From Bretschneidera sinensis (lineage: Eukaryota > Streptophyta > Magnoliopsida > Brassicales > Akaniaceae): a DNA stretch of 64,000 nucleotides. Shown one piece after another: positions 48,301 through 60,044 of this stretch. Both the position numbers and the translations under genes were made by a program. The DNA is taken from positions 72,068,501 through 72,132,500 of the forward strand of contig CM043698.1 of the NCBI GenBank assembly GCA_023935145.1. Direction: 5' to 3'. Within the stretch, counting starts at the first letter, position 1; each line of letters begins with the position of its first letter. Below the pieces are notes generated by a model that was given only the letters and a program-made list of their open reading frames with translations, ran no database searches and was not told the DNA's origin.

Positions 48301-51300
48301 CCTTGTTTTTAATTTTCTAGTAAACCGATGTTTTACAAGAAAATGATTGCACACATGGAATAAATACTGCCTCATCTTAGTTTCTGTATGTTTGTGACAT
48401 AGCTTTTGTGCTAGCTCTGCAGGAGTTTGCTTCTTCCTTCTAATGACATGATTGCATAGTTCTTTGCATGCTTGTCAAGTTACAACTTGCCCAGTGATAT
48501 TTATTAGCCTATGATAAGTTTTAAAATCCGTTCTTTTTTTTTTCCCTTTCAAAAGATATCTATGATTGTAATAAAACGTTATATATTGTTGTTGACTTGT
48601 TAATTTTTTTTCTTTATTGTTTGCATATGTTTTTTGATGTAGAACAAGAAATAAAGAAATAGAAACCAGAAATTTCTTAGCACTTTTTCCACCTTTTGCT
48701 TATAAGGAAAGTGTTATTTGATTAAGTCCTCTTGATTGCTTCTCAACTTTTGGGAAACGCAAAGTAATTTTGATTAAGTGGAGTAACTTTACCATTCTTT
48801 AAAACAGGAGTGCTTGTAAACTCTGTTACAATTAAATAGATCAGTAGTTGTGAGTTGTGACCTGTTGTAAATCCTACTTGAAATTTTGACTGCACCCATT
48901 AGGCATTATCTTGGTTATGTGCCAAGTGAGAACATCTCAGTGCATCTTACACTTTACTTTCTATAGAAGAGATCCCCACTTAGGATGAGTTAACTTATGT
49001 CCATGAAACTTACTTCTGAAATGATTTGACTTGATTAAGCTTGTGAATTCAAACCACTGGTTTTTTCTAAACTGTAATGATCAATCTAGCGCTGTTCTTG
49101 CACTTCCCTTACTGTTTAGACTTGTTCAAGACAACAACTTCAGAAACGTTGTTTTTAGATTAATTTTGATGAAAGATAAAAGTGTTATTTCCTCATTCTA
49201 TACCTCAGACTCCTTCAAAGATGCTGATCAAGATGCTTTAATTGTTCTTTGTTAATTACTATACAGAGAGAATATTTTCGTTCTCTCTAAATAGCATGAC
49301 CAATTCAAGACGCAAATTTGTCTAGATAGATCTCAGCCAATGGGTGTAATAGTTTCTATTTGTTCACCAATTTATCGCAATAACTGGAGCTTAATGTGAG
49401 TTTCTCTTGGCTTGTGACAAACAATCTCTAGTTTGCTTCCCTCAAGTTTTCTATGTCTATTATATTCTGTGTACTGCTTATTCCAGGCTCTATCAGTGTG
49501 ATATTTGTCCAGTTTTGTAGAATATTTGCTCATAAACTAGTTGGTTTCTACAAGTCTTGATTGTGTAATTTGTATAACTTCTTGAAGCATGCTCAAAACA
49601 CCTAGTTATGGAGTGATGTTAAAGATTTTGTTCTTGTCCATTACATATTGTTTGCTTCCTGTTTCTTCACAATCTAAAAGTTATACTGCAATGTATTTTA
49701 CTTTTTTTTGTCTGAAGACAACTAGGCTCATCTTTATCCGTTATTTTTTCGTCTTGAAGGATTATCAACAAAAGCATCCAGAAGTAACTGTCCTTGATCC
49801 TCCTGATGCAATACAGCAGCTATATAATCGTCAGTCCATGCTCCAGGATGTGGCAGATCTAAACTTGTCAGACTGCCATGGTAATTTTTTTATACTATGT
49901 TGTTGAACTGAAGGAACTATTTTATTGCAGTCCATTGTTTTCATTTTTTTTACTGAAATGTAGGTAATAGTTTTTGTTCAGTGGTTTTTGCGTTGATTAT
50001 CCATTGTAGGCAAGGTTGGTGTTCCAAGGCAAATGGTTGTCATGAAAGATCCTTTATCAATCCCTGATGAAGTTTCCAGAGCTGGGTTAAAATTGCCACT
50101 AGGTATGGGCTTTTGTGCTCTGATTTTGGTACTGCTTACCATTTTACCGTATAAAAGTGGTGTATGATGCATTCTAGACAAACAGATGAGTGAGGTTGAT
50201 AGAACTTTTGCTGGATTCTCAAGTCTGATTTCCTTATTGGGTTTGGCTTGGTGGATCTGAAATGATTGGTTGTCAATCTATTTTATGCAATCAGTTCGAT
50301 AGTATTTGTTCTGCAAATTGTAATTCTTCTGTTGCTTGATCTTTTTTTTTTTTTTGATAAGTCTTTGTTGTATGATCTTGGTTGAATATGGATTAAATGT
50401 TCCACAATTATTTTGATCTTTTGGCTCAATTGAGTACAATTTAATTAACCTGCCCTTTTATTTATCTTTCCAGTTGCAAAACCGCTAGTGGTGGATGGAA
50501 CTGCCAAGTCACATGAGTTGTCTCTTGCTTATGATCAGTTCTCACTCTCAGGACTTGAACCTCCTTTTCTTCTCCAAGAGTTTGTTAATCATGGTATTAT
50601 GTTGCGACTAACGGTCATGATTTCTGTTGCGGTTCTATGATTGAATATGTACTTTCTACTTGTCCCATTGTAGGTGGTGTTCTTTTTAAAATTTTTATTG
50701 TTGGGGAAACAATAAAGGTTGTAAGGCGTTTTTCTCTACCTAATGTTAGTAAACGTGAATTAGCAAAAGTTGCTGGTGTGTTCCGTTTTCCGAGGGTTTC
50801 TTCTGCTGCAGATTCTGCAGATGATGCAGACCTGGACCCTGGTATTGCTGGTGAGATTGTTGAGCTTTATTACTAACAGATTGCAGAGGGTCTAAATGCT
50901 TTTAAGGTTTAAAAAAAGAAATTTTTTTTTTTTGGCGGGGGGGTTTGTACTATTTTCGATCATTCATCCTTACTAATCAGACTTTTGAATCAGTATTTAG
51001 TTAAAGGGATACTGAATGGTTGTCTGTCTCCAGGCTACATTTGTTTTGGCCGGGGGGGGGGGGGGGGTAATGTTTTGAATGCTTAAGCTGGTTGGGTCAC
51101 AAAAAGAACCACATCAAGAATTTGGTTTTAGTTACTAGCAGTGTCCTTTGCATTAATCTCATGTTGTGTTGTTGCTGCAGAACTTCCTCCACGAGCTTTG
51201 TTAGAGAGACTCGCAAAGGAGCTTCGTCGCCGACTGGTAACATACATCCTTTTGTTGCTGCGAACTGTGGCAACAGCTATGACATTGTTATCTGGTTAAA

Positions 51301-51770
51301 TGCTATTCTTAATCATTTCGCTGCATTTTTAGGGCCTCCGCTTGTTCAACATAGATATGATTCGGGAGTATGGGACCAGAGATGTCTTTTATGTTATTGA
51401 CATCAACTACTTTCCTGGCAAGTAGAACCTCTTTTTTTATTTGTTCATGCTATTTCTTTTGATCAATTGCAATGGCAGGTGGAGGCATTTGAACTTAAAA
51501 CCGTCTCTTTAGAGGAGAAGTGTGGCTACTGATTGGGCTAATGCCCTAGCCACAAATTGTTCATGCGATTTACAATTGAGCAATGCCCTCTTTTATATAT
51601 GCACGCTTCAGATTTACAGTCTTTTCCTAGCTTCATGTAGTCTGTGGTAATGAAACAAGCTTTTTGAACCCGTTGCAGGGTATGGAAAGATACCAGATTA
51701 CGAGCACATTTTTACAGATTTTCTACTGAGCCTAGCACAGAGCAAGTATAAGAAGAAACCTGCTACGTAA
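45304..51770 (+). CDS. ITPK: Inositol-tetrakisphosphate 1-kinase (ITPK), ten exons
   Basis: The enzyme phosphorylates inositol tris/tetrakisphosphates in cytosolic phytate and inositol-phosphate synthesis. Exons: 45304-45488, 46641-46722, 46909-46941, 49760-49880, 50010-50102, 50474-50593, 50674-50850, 51181-51236, 51333-51417, 51679-51770. They join in frame to 347 residues, usual for the family. Motifs in order: [124 protein letters not shown] and [16 protein letters not shown]. The last carries the metal-binding D-x-N site of this ATP-grasp fold. The N-terminal extension before VVGYA resembles plant ITPK2/3 forms. All introns are GT-AG except intron 9, which is GC-AG. Intron 3 is 2.8 kb. 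The ATG at 45304 is the first in frame. Confidence 0.95.
46942..49759 (+). other. Long intron 3 of ITPK
   Basis: A 2818-base intron, T-rich, with no recognisable coding insert. It runs from donor GAG|GTATG to acceptor TTGAAG|GATTATC. Confidence 0.85.
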
Positions 51771-52160
51771 TTGTTAAGTAAATACTATATATTCTATGTA
51801 CATGTCTCTTGCAGGTGTAGGACTCCTTGCGAAACAGAATAACAGTCAATTTAGTTTAACTTCTGTAGTACTGCTGATATGAATGACCTTCGCTGAAGCA
51901 CTACAATGTACAGAAGGTTCTCATTGCAGTTTTAGCTGCATTATATTTCTGATATTTGATGCTTTCTTGGCAAGCTGAGCAAATTGTCAGGTGTTCGCAT
52001 ATCTTTTTGTAAAGGAGCATCTCTGATGGAGCCTTGACTTCCATTTTGAGACCAATCATCCCCACATAACTTGTATGGAGCCTTGACTTCTCTCCTTTTG
52101 TAAAGGAACATCTTTGGTAGACTATTATTACGTAAATCCAATAATTTCATGAACAGATAG
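51771..52160 (+). other. Probable 3' untranslated region of ITPK
   Basis: Follows the TAA at 51768-51770. It contains a small local duplication: TTTTGTAAAGGA and TGGAGCCTTGACTTC each occur twice between 52000 and 52115. The poly(A) site is not certain. Confidence 0.45.
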
Positions 52161-53100
52161 AGCGCAAATTTCTTTTTGCACTTGCCTCTTATTTTTGTGT
52201 ATATATATTTTTTGTTTTTATTCTTGGGTTATTAGATCCAACTTTTATGCAAATGACAGTTCTATTAAATATACATTTTTATTGGGGATGAAAGATACAT
52301 GATTACATATACCTTGTGCTTGGTATTAGTGAATTGAGGCATTACACTACAGTGATTGCCAGCAACAATTGGTCTAAAATTAAGAATACACGAATTTAAG
52401 AGAGAATGTTTAATGTGCTTCAGGTGCGGTGTAAGGGAAAATTTGGATTTGAGAAAAATTGAGTTGCGGATACTTTGAGAGAAGGGAAAAGCAAGGTATA
52501 GGTGGCAGAGAGGGTAACACAGGCAATGGGGAGGAGAGAGATGATGATACAGTGGCTAGTTCAATTGAGGAAGGAGTCAGTGTTGAAGGAGAGGAGAGCT
52601 GTGAATTAGTTTGGTCGGGATTGGTGTAGGGTTTTTTTTCGTTGTACTCATGTTTGGAGTGCCCATGATTTCTGCGTGTTGGGCTTTAATCCAAAAAATT
52701 AATATAATGTTGTCCACTTGTATAAATAATTTATTTATTTTTATTTAATTAATGTGAGATAATACATGTTCAAGTGATTTTGACATTTGATAGTTGTTGT
52801 GACACTCTTTTGGAAGGCTCCGTTGATTGAGCTGGCGTTAGAGCCCCTGGTTGATGAAGAAGTGGATAAATTGGTGGGAGGGGCATTGGAAGGTTGATCT
52901 ATTTAAGTTTCCAAATTGTTAATTTTTGTAAATGTCTTCTCCTCACTCCTCACTCATCAATTTTAAACTAAGAGGGTTAATTAATCTCCACAAGTGTCCA
53001 ATTCTTTTTTTTTTCAACCTCTTTTTTGGCAATATTGGCTGTTAGCTTCGAGGGAGAGATTCTTAGGTTTTGATATTCATGAAGGAATGATTGGAAGAAT
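52161..53100. other. Intergenic stretch between ITPK and the TOR remnant
   Basis: No gene is supported. A G-rich part at 52430-52640 (AGAGAGGGTAACACAGGCAA) and a short open stretch near 52800 have no recognised similarity. Confidence 0.4.
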
Positions 53101-53109
53101 AACATCTGA

Positions 53110-53480
53110 TTAGGATTGGAATCGAACATAGTTTTTATCGAACTATATGAGTTTGAGCTCAGTCAAAGTTTTACTCGATCGAATTCGAATTCGAAATTGA
53201 AAATTAAGCTTGAATAGTTTATCAAATCGAGCTTGAATACCTTGAGGTTCGGTTTGAAAAGCGAACAGTTTGATAAAATATTATCGAACTCGAGCCAAGC
53301 TCAACTTGAGCTCGGACTAATATTTATTTAATATTTCATTTAAACTCGAACTCGAGCTCGAGCTCGAATGAACAATCCAAGGCTCAAGCTCGAACTGGAT
53401 TAGATTCGTTTGTTATCGAGCTCGAACCCAATTGTTCAAGCTCTAACATATCTATTTAAGCTCGATTCAACTCGAATCCA
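53110..53480. repeat. CGAGCTCGAG-rich repeat
   Basis: Dense, partly palindromic units of TCGAGCTCGAAC type (for example CTCGAACTCGAGCTCGAGCT near 53345) across about 370 bases. This motif family is common in plant genomes as a dispersed repeat. Related weaker units occur at 14260-14310. Confidence 0.75.
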
Positions 53481-53779
53481 CCATTACATCTGATTAGAAG
53501 TAGATCTCACATTCCCTGAGAAGCTTATCCTACAAACAATACTTACATTATTTCTCTGTTCCACATATGACCATAGAAGGGGGGCATTGGTAACGTATAG
53601 CTTAATTTTGCTATAAAAGCTCATGTACTAAGGTCAACTGAATTATTAACTGAACCGACTGATCAAAATTTTGATTGATGGTTGGCTTTCAAGAAAATTC
53701 AATCGGATTCAGTTAAAAAAATAAAAATTACACCAGACTAACCAAACCTCTCATCTTTGACAATTCAATAATAAACCAA

Positions 53780-54184
53780 ACATGGCCCTACAACGTTGGA
53801 ATAAAATTTCTAGAGGCAAACAGCACTGACAACATCATATCATTCACTTCCCTGGCCCCTTCCCCTCCTACACATTCAGCATCACACAAACAAGGTACCA
53901 CAGCTTCAGCATCGCTGATTAAATAAGAAAATTTGTACTAAATCAAGCGCCGTTATTTTTTCTTGATCATCAGCATTAAGGAAAACTGTGATAGTCTTAC
54001 AAATCGCCCAACTCTTACAAATTGCCCAGCAGTTATAACTGCCATGTCGTAGAGTAGTGGACATTGGTTAGTAAGTAAAACCATGAGAGCAACATATTAT
54101 TCTAGGCAACACCCGCAAGAAAAAAAATACAATATTTTATTGAGATGAACGTGGTAGTCCGCAGCTCACCAGAAAGGACACCAC
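53780..54184 (-). pseudogene. TOR: TOR kinase: last coding exon and 3' UTR
   Basis: On the minus strand a good acceptor (TTTTCCCTTTGTTTCAG) is followed by GTGGTGTCCTTTCTGGTGA (54184-54166), which in phase 2 reads (G)WCPFW and stop. GWCPFW is the invariant C-terminus of TOR kinases (the FATC end). The following sequence is a plausible 3' UTR. The call depends on the two FAT-domain exons of the same gene on the same strand at 61.6-62.0 kb. The exons that should lie between, coding FRB and kinase domains, are absent. Confidence 0.65.
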
Positions 54185-55401
54185 CTGAAACAAAGGGAAA
54201 ACAGTAATTGAATAGCCAAAATTTCTCCTCAAGTACATATATAGTAGCTTGACTATACATTTAAAATCAGACAATACAGGACTTGCTAAAAGCACTCAAT
54301 AATCAAACTGGTAGAACTGGGCACGTGAACTGATCTGTCTCAGCTGGAATTATATTCATGAAATGAAACTTCAGGTATATTCCATTGCTTCAGGTGTGTA
54401 GTAGAAATTAAACGGTTGATTGTTTTGTTACAGTAAAATGGGTTTTAATGAAGATCCTACAAAATATTATACCACCAAATAACAGTAAAAACATATGATC
54501 ATAATTGTCAAATCGAGAATCCAATCGTAAATCGAAATCTCAATTTTTTGAATCGATAATCAAATCGTAAGATTCAGTATTAATTCTTAAAATCAATTTA
54601 AATTGATATGTATACATGCAAAACAAATAATATACATTAAAGGTGAACTATTTTAACATATATTGAATGATCACGTGACCAATTGGAACGATGCTTGTTT
54701 GATGTTAGTATGAATCTCACCATGACCTACTCTAATTAACATATTATAGTCATATAATAGTAATTTGTTAACAACTAATATATCTCAAAATAATAAATAA
54801 TGTAATAAAGTAATAAAATAAAATAAAAGTATTACTACACTTAATACTATTATGGATTGAAATCAAAGATATGAATACTATGTGGGTTTGCTCGTTTCAT
54901 CACAAAAAGTCTTTTAACTTATGAAAGAGAAAAACTAATGAACTATGTTTACTTTAGCTCTAAACATCTTGTCTTAAATTTTTTCTATAACTTATTTTTT
55001 TTTTAAATGCAAGTGTTAAAAAGTATATGAGCTTGATATATATTGTCCGCATACCAATTCAAATCATTTAGGTATTGAATTGAATCGAATCATACGAATC
55101 GTGAATCATAAGATTATGATTTTTTCTCTTTCAAATGAAAGAAATTGGATAAATAATGACAACCTATCATTTGCAGAGACATACACGAGTTATAGGGGTG
55201 GGTTTGGTAACCATAAAATATGGTGAAATAATAACTATAACTAAAATTTTGGTTTGTTCAAAACTATAACCATAAACCAAACCATTTATTTCGGTAACCA
55301 AACTTTTGGTTCAATTTGTTTATCGAAATTTTACAATTAACCATTGGTTAATATTTTTTTACCAAATTAAAAAAGTTGTACTAATCAAAGCATAATATAA
55401 T
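54185..55401. other. Former TOR intron or intergenic sequence with old MITE-like repeats
   Basis: AATCGTAAATCGAAATC-type motifs at 54500-54600 are mirrored by GAATCGAATCATACGAATCG at 55080-55110, suggesting an inverted-repeat element. 55190-55380 is a separate block of GGTTTGGTAACC-like and AACCAAACC-like motifs. I found no TOR exon here. Confidence 0.45.
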
Positions 55402-55648
55402 TGTTGAAAAGGGAAGATTCGGTCATAATATTACCGAATATCATGAGTTTTATTAGCTGTATTCTTATTTATGTAAATAGCTCTTTAGTCAACTCTGTAA
55501 TTAATTAATTAGGACAGCTAGTCATTTTAGTTAGTTTCCTTATTTTGTACTTGTATTCTCTTATAAAAAGAAAATCTGTGTAAACCATTTTGGCATAAAT
55601 AATATAGGGAAAAATTATTCCATTTTCTATCTTTCGTTCAAATTCACA
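55402..55648 (+). repeat. 5' LTR of the forward copia copy
   Basis: 247 bp, starting TGTTGAAAAGGGAAG and ending AAATTCACA, next to the PBS. It matches the LTR of the inverted copy (61238-61482) with about 18 differences by hand count. Confidence 0.92.
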
Positions 55649-55700
55649 TGGTATCAGAGCCACCCTAAAACCCTAGAATTTTTTTCTACTCAATCCAGCA

Positions 55701-57443
55701 ATGTCTGACATCTCTTCTGAGTCAACTCCGCCCCTCACAAACCCTACAATTCAAAACCCCAGTACCTATTCTCACTCTGTCCAAATCACTATAATCTGTC
55801 TTAATGGGAACAACTTCTTACGATGGTCCCAATCAGTTTGGATGTACATCAGAGGACAGGGAAAAATTGGGTATTTAACAAGAAGAAAGAAGGAACCAGC
55901 CCTGGAGGATCCAGTGTATGTGACCTGGGATGCAAAAAATTCAATGGTAATGACCTGGCTCGTGAATTCGATGGATGAGGACATTAGTTCCAATTATATA
56001 TGCTATTCTACGGTCAAAGAACTCTGGGACAACGTTAATCAGATGTATTCTGATTTAGGAAATCAATCTCAAATTTATGAATTGATTCTGAAACTTGGCG
56101 AGATTCGACAAGGCGAAGACTCGGTCACCAAGTATTTCAATTCATTGAAGCGGCTGTGGCAAGACTTGGATTTGTTCAATGATTATGAATGGAAATCCAC
56201 TGAAGATGCTAGTTATTACAAACGAACTATGGAGGCTCATCGCATTTACAAATTCCTTGTCGGACTAAACGTAGAGTTTGATAAAGTTAGGGGAAGGATC
56301 ATTGGCAAGACTCCACTTCCTCCACTCGGTGAAGTGTTTGCTGAAGTTCGAAGAGAAAAAAACCGCAGACACGTAATGTTGGGGAAGAAGATCACCAGCG
56401 GGGCCATTGAAGGTTCTGCCTTTGTTACCGAATCTACAGCTAATAAGGCAGCCAATTTTCAGCACAAAACTGAAGAGAAGCCTCTGGTCTGGTGCGATTA
56501 TTGTAACAAACCACGCCATACTAGAGATACTTGCTGGAAAATTCATGGAAAACCAGCAAATTGGAAAAGTAGCAAGCTTGGTGACAAAAATAAACGTGTG
56601 ATTCCCACTGCCAATGAAGCTGAGTCAAATCCCTTCAGCAAGGAGCAGATGAATCATCTTCTGAAACTACTAAAATCCAATTCCTCATCTAGTATTCCTA
56701 GTGTCTCTCTTGCACAAATAGGTAATGTTTTTAATGCCCATTCTTGTTCAAATTTTGCTCCATGGATAATCGATTCTAGAGCCTCTGATCATATGACCAG
56801 CCTTTCAAATCTTTTTAGCACTTATTCACCATGTTCTAGCCTTGAAAAAATTAGAATTGCAGATGGAAGTTTTTCACCTATTGCCGGGAAATGTTTGATT
56901 AAATTATCTAAGAATATAGATCTTAAATCTGTTCTTCATGTTCCTAAACTAGCATGTAACTTTTTGTTTGTGAATAAACTAGCCAAAGAATCTAATTGTC
57001 GTGTTGTTTTCTATGATGCTTACTGTGAATTTCAGGACCGAAACTCGGGGAAGAAGATTGACAGTGCTAAGATGGAAAGTGGGCTTTACTACTTTAATGA
57101 TGATTTCTCCGATAATAAAAAGGCTCAAGGCCTTAGCAGTGTTAGTTCTAATTTTGTTTATGAACAAATAATGCTTTGGCATTTAAGACTAGGACATCCT
57201 TGTTTCTCATATCTTCAATATTTGTTTCCCACTTTATTTAAAGGTTTGGATTGTTCATCATTTTACTGTGAAAGTTGTTGCATATCAAAGAGTCATCGTA
57301 ATACTTATTTACCAAAATCTTATGCTTCTTCAAAACCTTTTTATTTAATTCATAGTGATATTTGGGGACCTTCAAGAGTTACTACTATCTCTAGAAAAAA
57401 ATTGTTTGTTACCTTTATAGATGATCATACCTGTTTATGTTAG
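55701..57443 (+). pseudogene. Copia gag, protease and start of integrase (forward copy)
   Basis: A 580-codon frame from ATG 55701. Gag (UBN2 type): GNNFLRWSQSVWMYIRGQGK, MVMTWLVNSMDEDISSNYIC and IYELILKLGEIRQGEDSVTK. Zinc knuckle CDYCNKPRHTRDTC is intact. The protease motif reads WIIDSRASDHMT, so the catalytic DSGA has an arginine. Then integrase zinc region HLRLGHPC...CESCCISKSHR and the first DDE aspartate in HSDIWGPSRV. It ends at TAG where relatives have tryptophan (CLC*VYLINEKSKV), consistent with a TGG to TAG change. The same frame resumes after the stop. Confidence 0.92.
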
Positions 57444-58094
57444 GTTTATTTGATAAATGAAAAATCTAAGGTTAAAAAACTTTTTAAGGATTTTTACACA
57501 ATGGTTGAAACACAATTTCAAACAAAAATTAGCATTCTTCACACTGATAACGGAACCGAGTATTTTAAGAACTTTTGGGAAATTTTTTAAAAGAAAAAGG
57601 TATACATCATCAATCAACTTGTATGGATACTCCTCAACAGAATGGGATTGCTGAAAGAAAAAAATAAGCATTTGCTTGAAGTAGCTCGTGCTATAATGCT
57701 TTCAATGAATGTTCCAAAATATTTTTGGGCGGAAACGGTTTTAACAGCATCTTTCTTGATTAACAGAATGCTTACAAGGGTTCTAAAATTCAGTACACCA
57801 TTAGAATGTTTCAAAAAATGCTTTCCTTTATCAAGAATGTACTCGGATTTGCCTCTAAAAGTGTTTGGCTGCACTGTGTTTGTTCATATACCTAATAATA
57901 CTCGGTCTAAACTTGATCATCGAGCTGAAAAATGTGTTTTCATTGGGTATGCGGCCAACAAAAAGGGATATAAATGCTATAATCCCCAAATAAGAAAATT
58001 TTATGTGAGTATGAATGTCTCATTCTTTGAAAATAAACCCTACTTTCACAAAAATTGTCTTCAGGTGGAGAATAAGGTGAAGGAAGAAAATTTT
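57444..58094 (+). pseudogene. Copia integrase continuation (forward copy)
   Basis: After the stop, VYLINEKSKVKKLFKDFYTM and ILHTDNGTEYF (second DDE aspartate) appear. Following a frameshift come TPQQNGIAERKNKHLLEVAR (third acidic residue E), VPKYFWAETVLTASFLINRM, KVFGCTVFVHI and CVFIGYAANKKGYKCYNP. All three catalytic residues can be seen, but in broken frames. Confidence 0.9.
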
Positions 58095-58499
58095 TAGGAT
58101 TTATTCCCTACTCCTTTACCAAATGTGATTTTGACTACTACACCACATTCTTCTCTTCCCACTGCCATTCTAGAAACTCAAAATCAAGAACAATCTGAAC
58201 CTGAGGAACAAAGTGATAAAATCAATGAAAACAATAAAGGAAGTCCTAGTCATATAGTGCCAAGCATTACTGTATCTAAACCAGGGGTAGAAACACTACA
58301 ACAAAATCCTGAGCTTATGGTTTATACTCTGAAAATGATTCATAAAATGAGTCAAAGTCAGCCTATTCCCCATGGAAATGATCAATCTCAACCTTCGGGA
58401 ATCGGACCTCCAAATATCACACGTAAGTCTTTCCCTAACTCATCTTCAGTTCTTGTTACCACTCCTAACCATCATATCTTGATTTTCCAATAGCCATTA

Positions 58500-60035
58500 G
58501 GAAAGGAATCCGAACTTGCAAAAAAAATCATAAATATCCCATTACCGAATATCTTTCTTATGCAAAACTTTCTCATACCCATAGGGCATTTACTTCCAAA
58601 ATCTCACACTTGTTTGTTCCGAGAAACATTCACGAAGCTCTAGATGATCCAAATTGGAAATTAGCAATGATAGAAGAGATGAGTGCTCTTAGACAAAGTG
58701 GTACTTGGGAGATAGTTAATTTACCTAAGGAGAAGAAAACAGTTGGCTTGCAAGTGGGTCTTTACAGTGAAGTGTAAAGCTGATGGTAGCATAGAGAGAT
58801 ACAAGGCTAGACTAGTGGTAAAAGGGTTCAGTCAGACATATGGGATCGATTATCAGGAAACTTTTGCCCCTGTAGCCAATATAAACTCAATTAGAATCTT
58901 GTTATCTTTGGCTATGAATTGCAACTGGCCCTTACACCAGTTAGATGTAAAAATGCTTTTTTAAATAGAGATCTTTAGGAAGATGTCTTTATGAGCCTAC
59001 CACCCGGGTTTGAGGGAGAGTTAAGACCAAACAAAGTTTGTAAACTAAAGAAGTTGCTATATGGTCTCAAACAATCCCCTAGAGCCTAGTTTGAAAGATT
59101 TGGGAAAGCTGTAAAGAGTTGTGGCTACTGTCAAAGCCAAGTTGACCATACTATGTTTTACAAACACGGTAAAAAATTTTCTATGTGGATGATATAGTCT
59201 TGATAGGTGATGACAATGAAGAATTAGAGAGATTAAAAAAAAGACTTGCAGTTGACTTCGAGATCAAGGATTTTGGTGCTTTGAAATACTTTCTTGGGAT
59301 GGAGTTTGTTAGATCCAAAGAAGGTATATTTGTGAATCAATGTAAATATGTTCTCGATCTACTTGAAGAAACAGGTCTACTAGGATGTAGACCAGCCAAG
59401 ACACCGATTGAACCCAACCTTAAGCTACAGCCTTCTAAAACTGAAGAAGAAGTTGTGAAGAGAAAGCAGTATCAAAGACTTGTTGGGAGACTAATCTGCT
59501 TGTCACATACACGTCCAGATATTGCATTCGCAGTTAGTATAGTTAGCCAGTTCATGCATTCACCAGGACAAGAACACTTTGATGCAGTCTATAGAATTCT
59601 CAGATACCTGAAGGGAACTCCAGGGAAAGGTTTAATGTTCAAGAACCGTGGGCATTTGCAAGTTAAAGCCTATACTGATGCAGATTGGGCTAGGAGTGTC
59701 ATTGATAGATGATCAATTTCTGGCTACTGCACGTTTGTTGGAGGCAACTTTGTTACTTGGCGAAGTAAAAGTAGAATGTGGTAGCAAGAAGTAATGCAGA
59801 GGCTGATTTTAGATCAGTTGCTAATGGGATTTGTGAAGAGTTGTGGATAAATAGACTGTTAGAAGAACTGGAGATCTCTAACACATTACCTATGAAGTTA
59901 TACTGTGACAATGAAGCTGCTATTTCAATAGCTCATAATCCAGTACTTCATGACAGAACAAAGCATGTGGAGGTTGACAAACATTTCATTAAGGAAAAGA
60001 TCGAAAACGGTGTGATCTACATGCTATATATTCAA
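58500..60035 (+). pseudogene. Copia reverse transcriptase and RNase H (forward copy)
   Basis: RVT_2 pieces: DPNWKLAMIEEMSALRQSGT, CKWVFTVKCKADGSIERYKA, TFAPVANINSIRILLSLAMN, LHQLDVK, then after a shift [12 protein letters not shown]. The catalytic FYVDDIVLIG is present at about 59180 and intact. RNase H: KAYTDADWARSVIDR, TGA in place of CGA (59710-59712), SGYCTFVGGNFVTWRSKS, then after another shift ARSNAEADFRSVANGICEEL and YCDNEAAISIAHNPVLHDRT. It ends in ENGVIYMLYI at the junction. Confidence 0.9.
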
Positions 60036-60044
60036 GGCCAGAAC

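Larger units (their letters stand above)
55402..60035 (+). mobile_element. Ty1/copia element, forward copy, lacking its 3' LTR
   Basis: The 5' LTR (55402-55648, TGTTGAAAAGG...TTCACA) is followed by the PBS TGGTATCAGAGC (55649-55660), gag, protease, integrase, RT and RNase H. RNase H breaks off at about 60035 and runs directly into an inverted copy of the same family's gag. There is no polypurine tract or 3' LTR. Stops and frameshifts occur at 57441, about 57585, about 58095, about 58960 and 59710. Confidence 0.92.

Noticed and set aside
51420..51425. GT donor for ITPK intron 9
   Set aside because: It would shift the product away from the conserved FPGYGK segment; the GC donor keeps it.
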